From Poriferisodalis sp965208485 (GTDB lineage Bacteria; Actinomycetota; Acidimicrobiia; Acidimicrobiales; Poriferisodalaceae), in contig NZ_OZ242344.1 in the NCBI RefSeq assembly GCF_965208485.1, positions 1,116,001-1,180,000 of the forward strand: 64,000 bases of DNA, read 5' to 3'. Both the position numbers and the translations under genes were made by a program. The first letter of the stretch is position 1; every line of letters starts with the position of its first letter. Below the pieces are notes generated by a model. That model was not told where the DNA came from and did not search any database. It saw nothing but the letters and a program-made list of their open reading frames with translations. Below are positions 63,948 through 64,000 of the stretch, in pieces.

Positions 63948-64000
63948 CTCTCGGACCCGCGAGTGAGCCAGCCACGCAGCCTCCCTTGGTTCTCGATCTA

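Overview
The window is about 64 kb of high-GC actinobacterial DNA. An F420-type luciferase-like oxidoreductase, a mycothiol-conjugate amidase (Mca-like), MmpL-type transport, GTG starts and many acyl-CoA genes fit Actinobacteria. The acyl-CoA dehydrogenase, CoA-transferase, amidase and LysM-nucleotidase mix suggests an Acidimicrobiia-like lineage, but that placement is inference. No rRNA, tRNA or CRISPR array was found.

Layout. (1) 1-7.5 kb is accessory DNA: a caspase/CHAT-like DUF6642 protein, a DisA_N-like nucleotide cyclase homologue, a 1054-aa helical protein, a 107-nt foldback and a superinfection-immunity-like membrane peptide. (2) 7.9-14.4 kb is decaying cell-surface DNA: a lipoprotein, two truncated secreted proteins (FnIII, cell-wall-binding, RCC1 pieces), an intact ISL3 element and an IS1380 fragment. 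(3) 14.5-44.9 kb is ordinary chromosome: SDRs, acyl-CoA dehydrogenases, Ppx/GppA, 5'-nucleotidase, MmpL transporter, MgtE/SLC41 plus PhoU-RCK pair, Mca, thiolase, tandem amidases, a VanY-like hydrolase, an F420-type oxidoreductase and a sulfotransferase. (4) 45-55 kb is a scarred defence island: a VapBC-type pair with a palindromic operator, a broken copy of a DprA-like gene, IS630 and IS3 pieces, the C-terminal stump of a DUF1156 methylase, a NYN nuclease with a strong leader hairpin, an intact DUF499/HEPN ATPase and an AAA/DUF4143 ATPase. (5) 55-58.9 kb holds a fused type III CoA-transferase, two back-to-back CTAG-bounded miniature elements and a truncated lipid-transfer thiolase. (6) 59-64 kb holds an IS481 remnant with a nested miniature element, then an intact RecQ-phosphoribosyltransferase gene overlapping a DprA-like gene (the architecture of PsyrTA/ShosTA-type toxin-antitoxin defence), then an Mrr-type endonuclease.

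How the parts fit. The core genes suggest acyl-CoA/lipid catabolism, amide hydrolysis, mycothiol detoxification and envelope upkeep. The two ends look like defence islands reshaped by small CTAG-targeting IS630-type elements. The clearest evidence is that the DprA-like gene occurs twice, intact at 61905-62891 and broken at 46236-46950, with the breaks exactly at CTAG sites. The DUF1156/DUF499 (Hma-like) system has lost its methylase N-terminus and has no recognisable partner helicase in the window, whereas the RecQ-PRTase/DprA pair appears complete.
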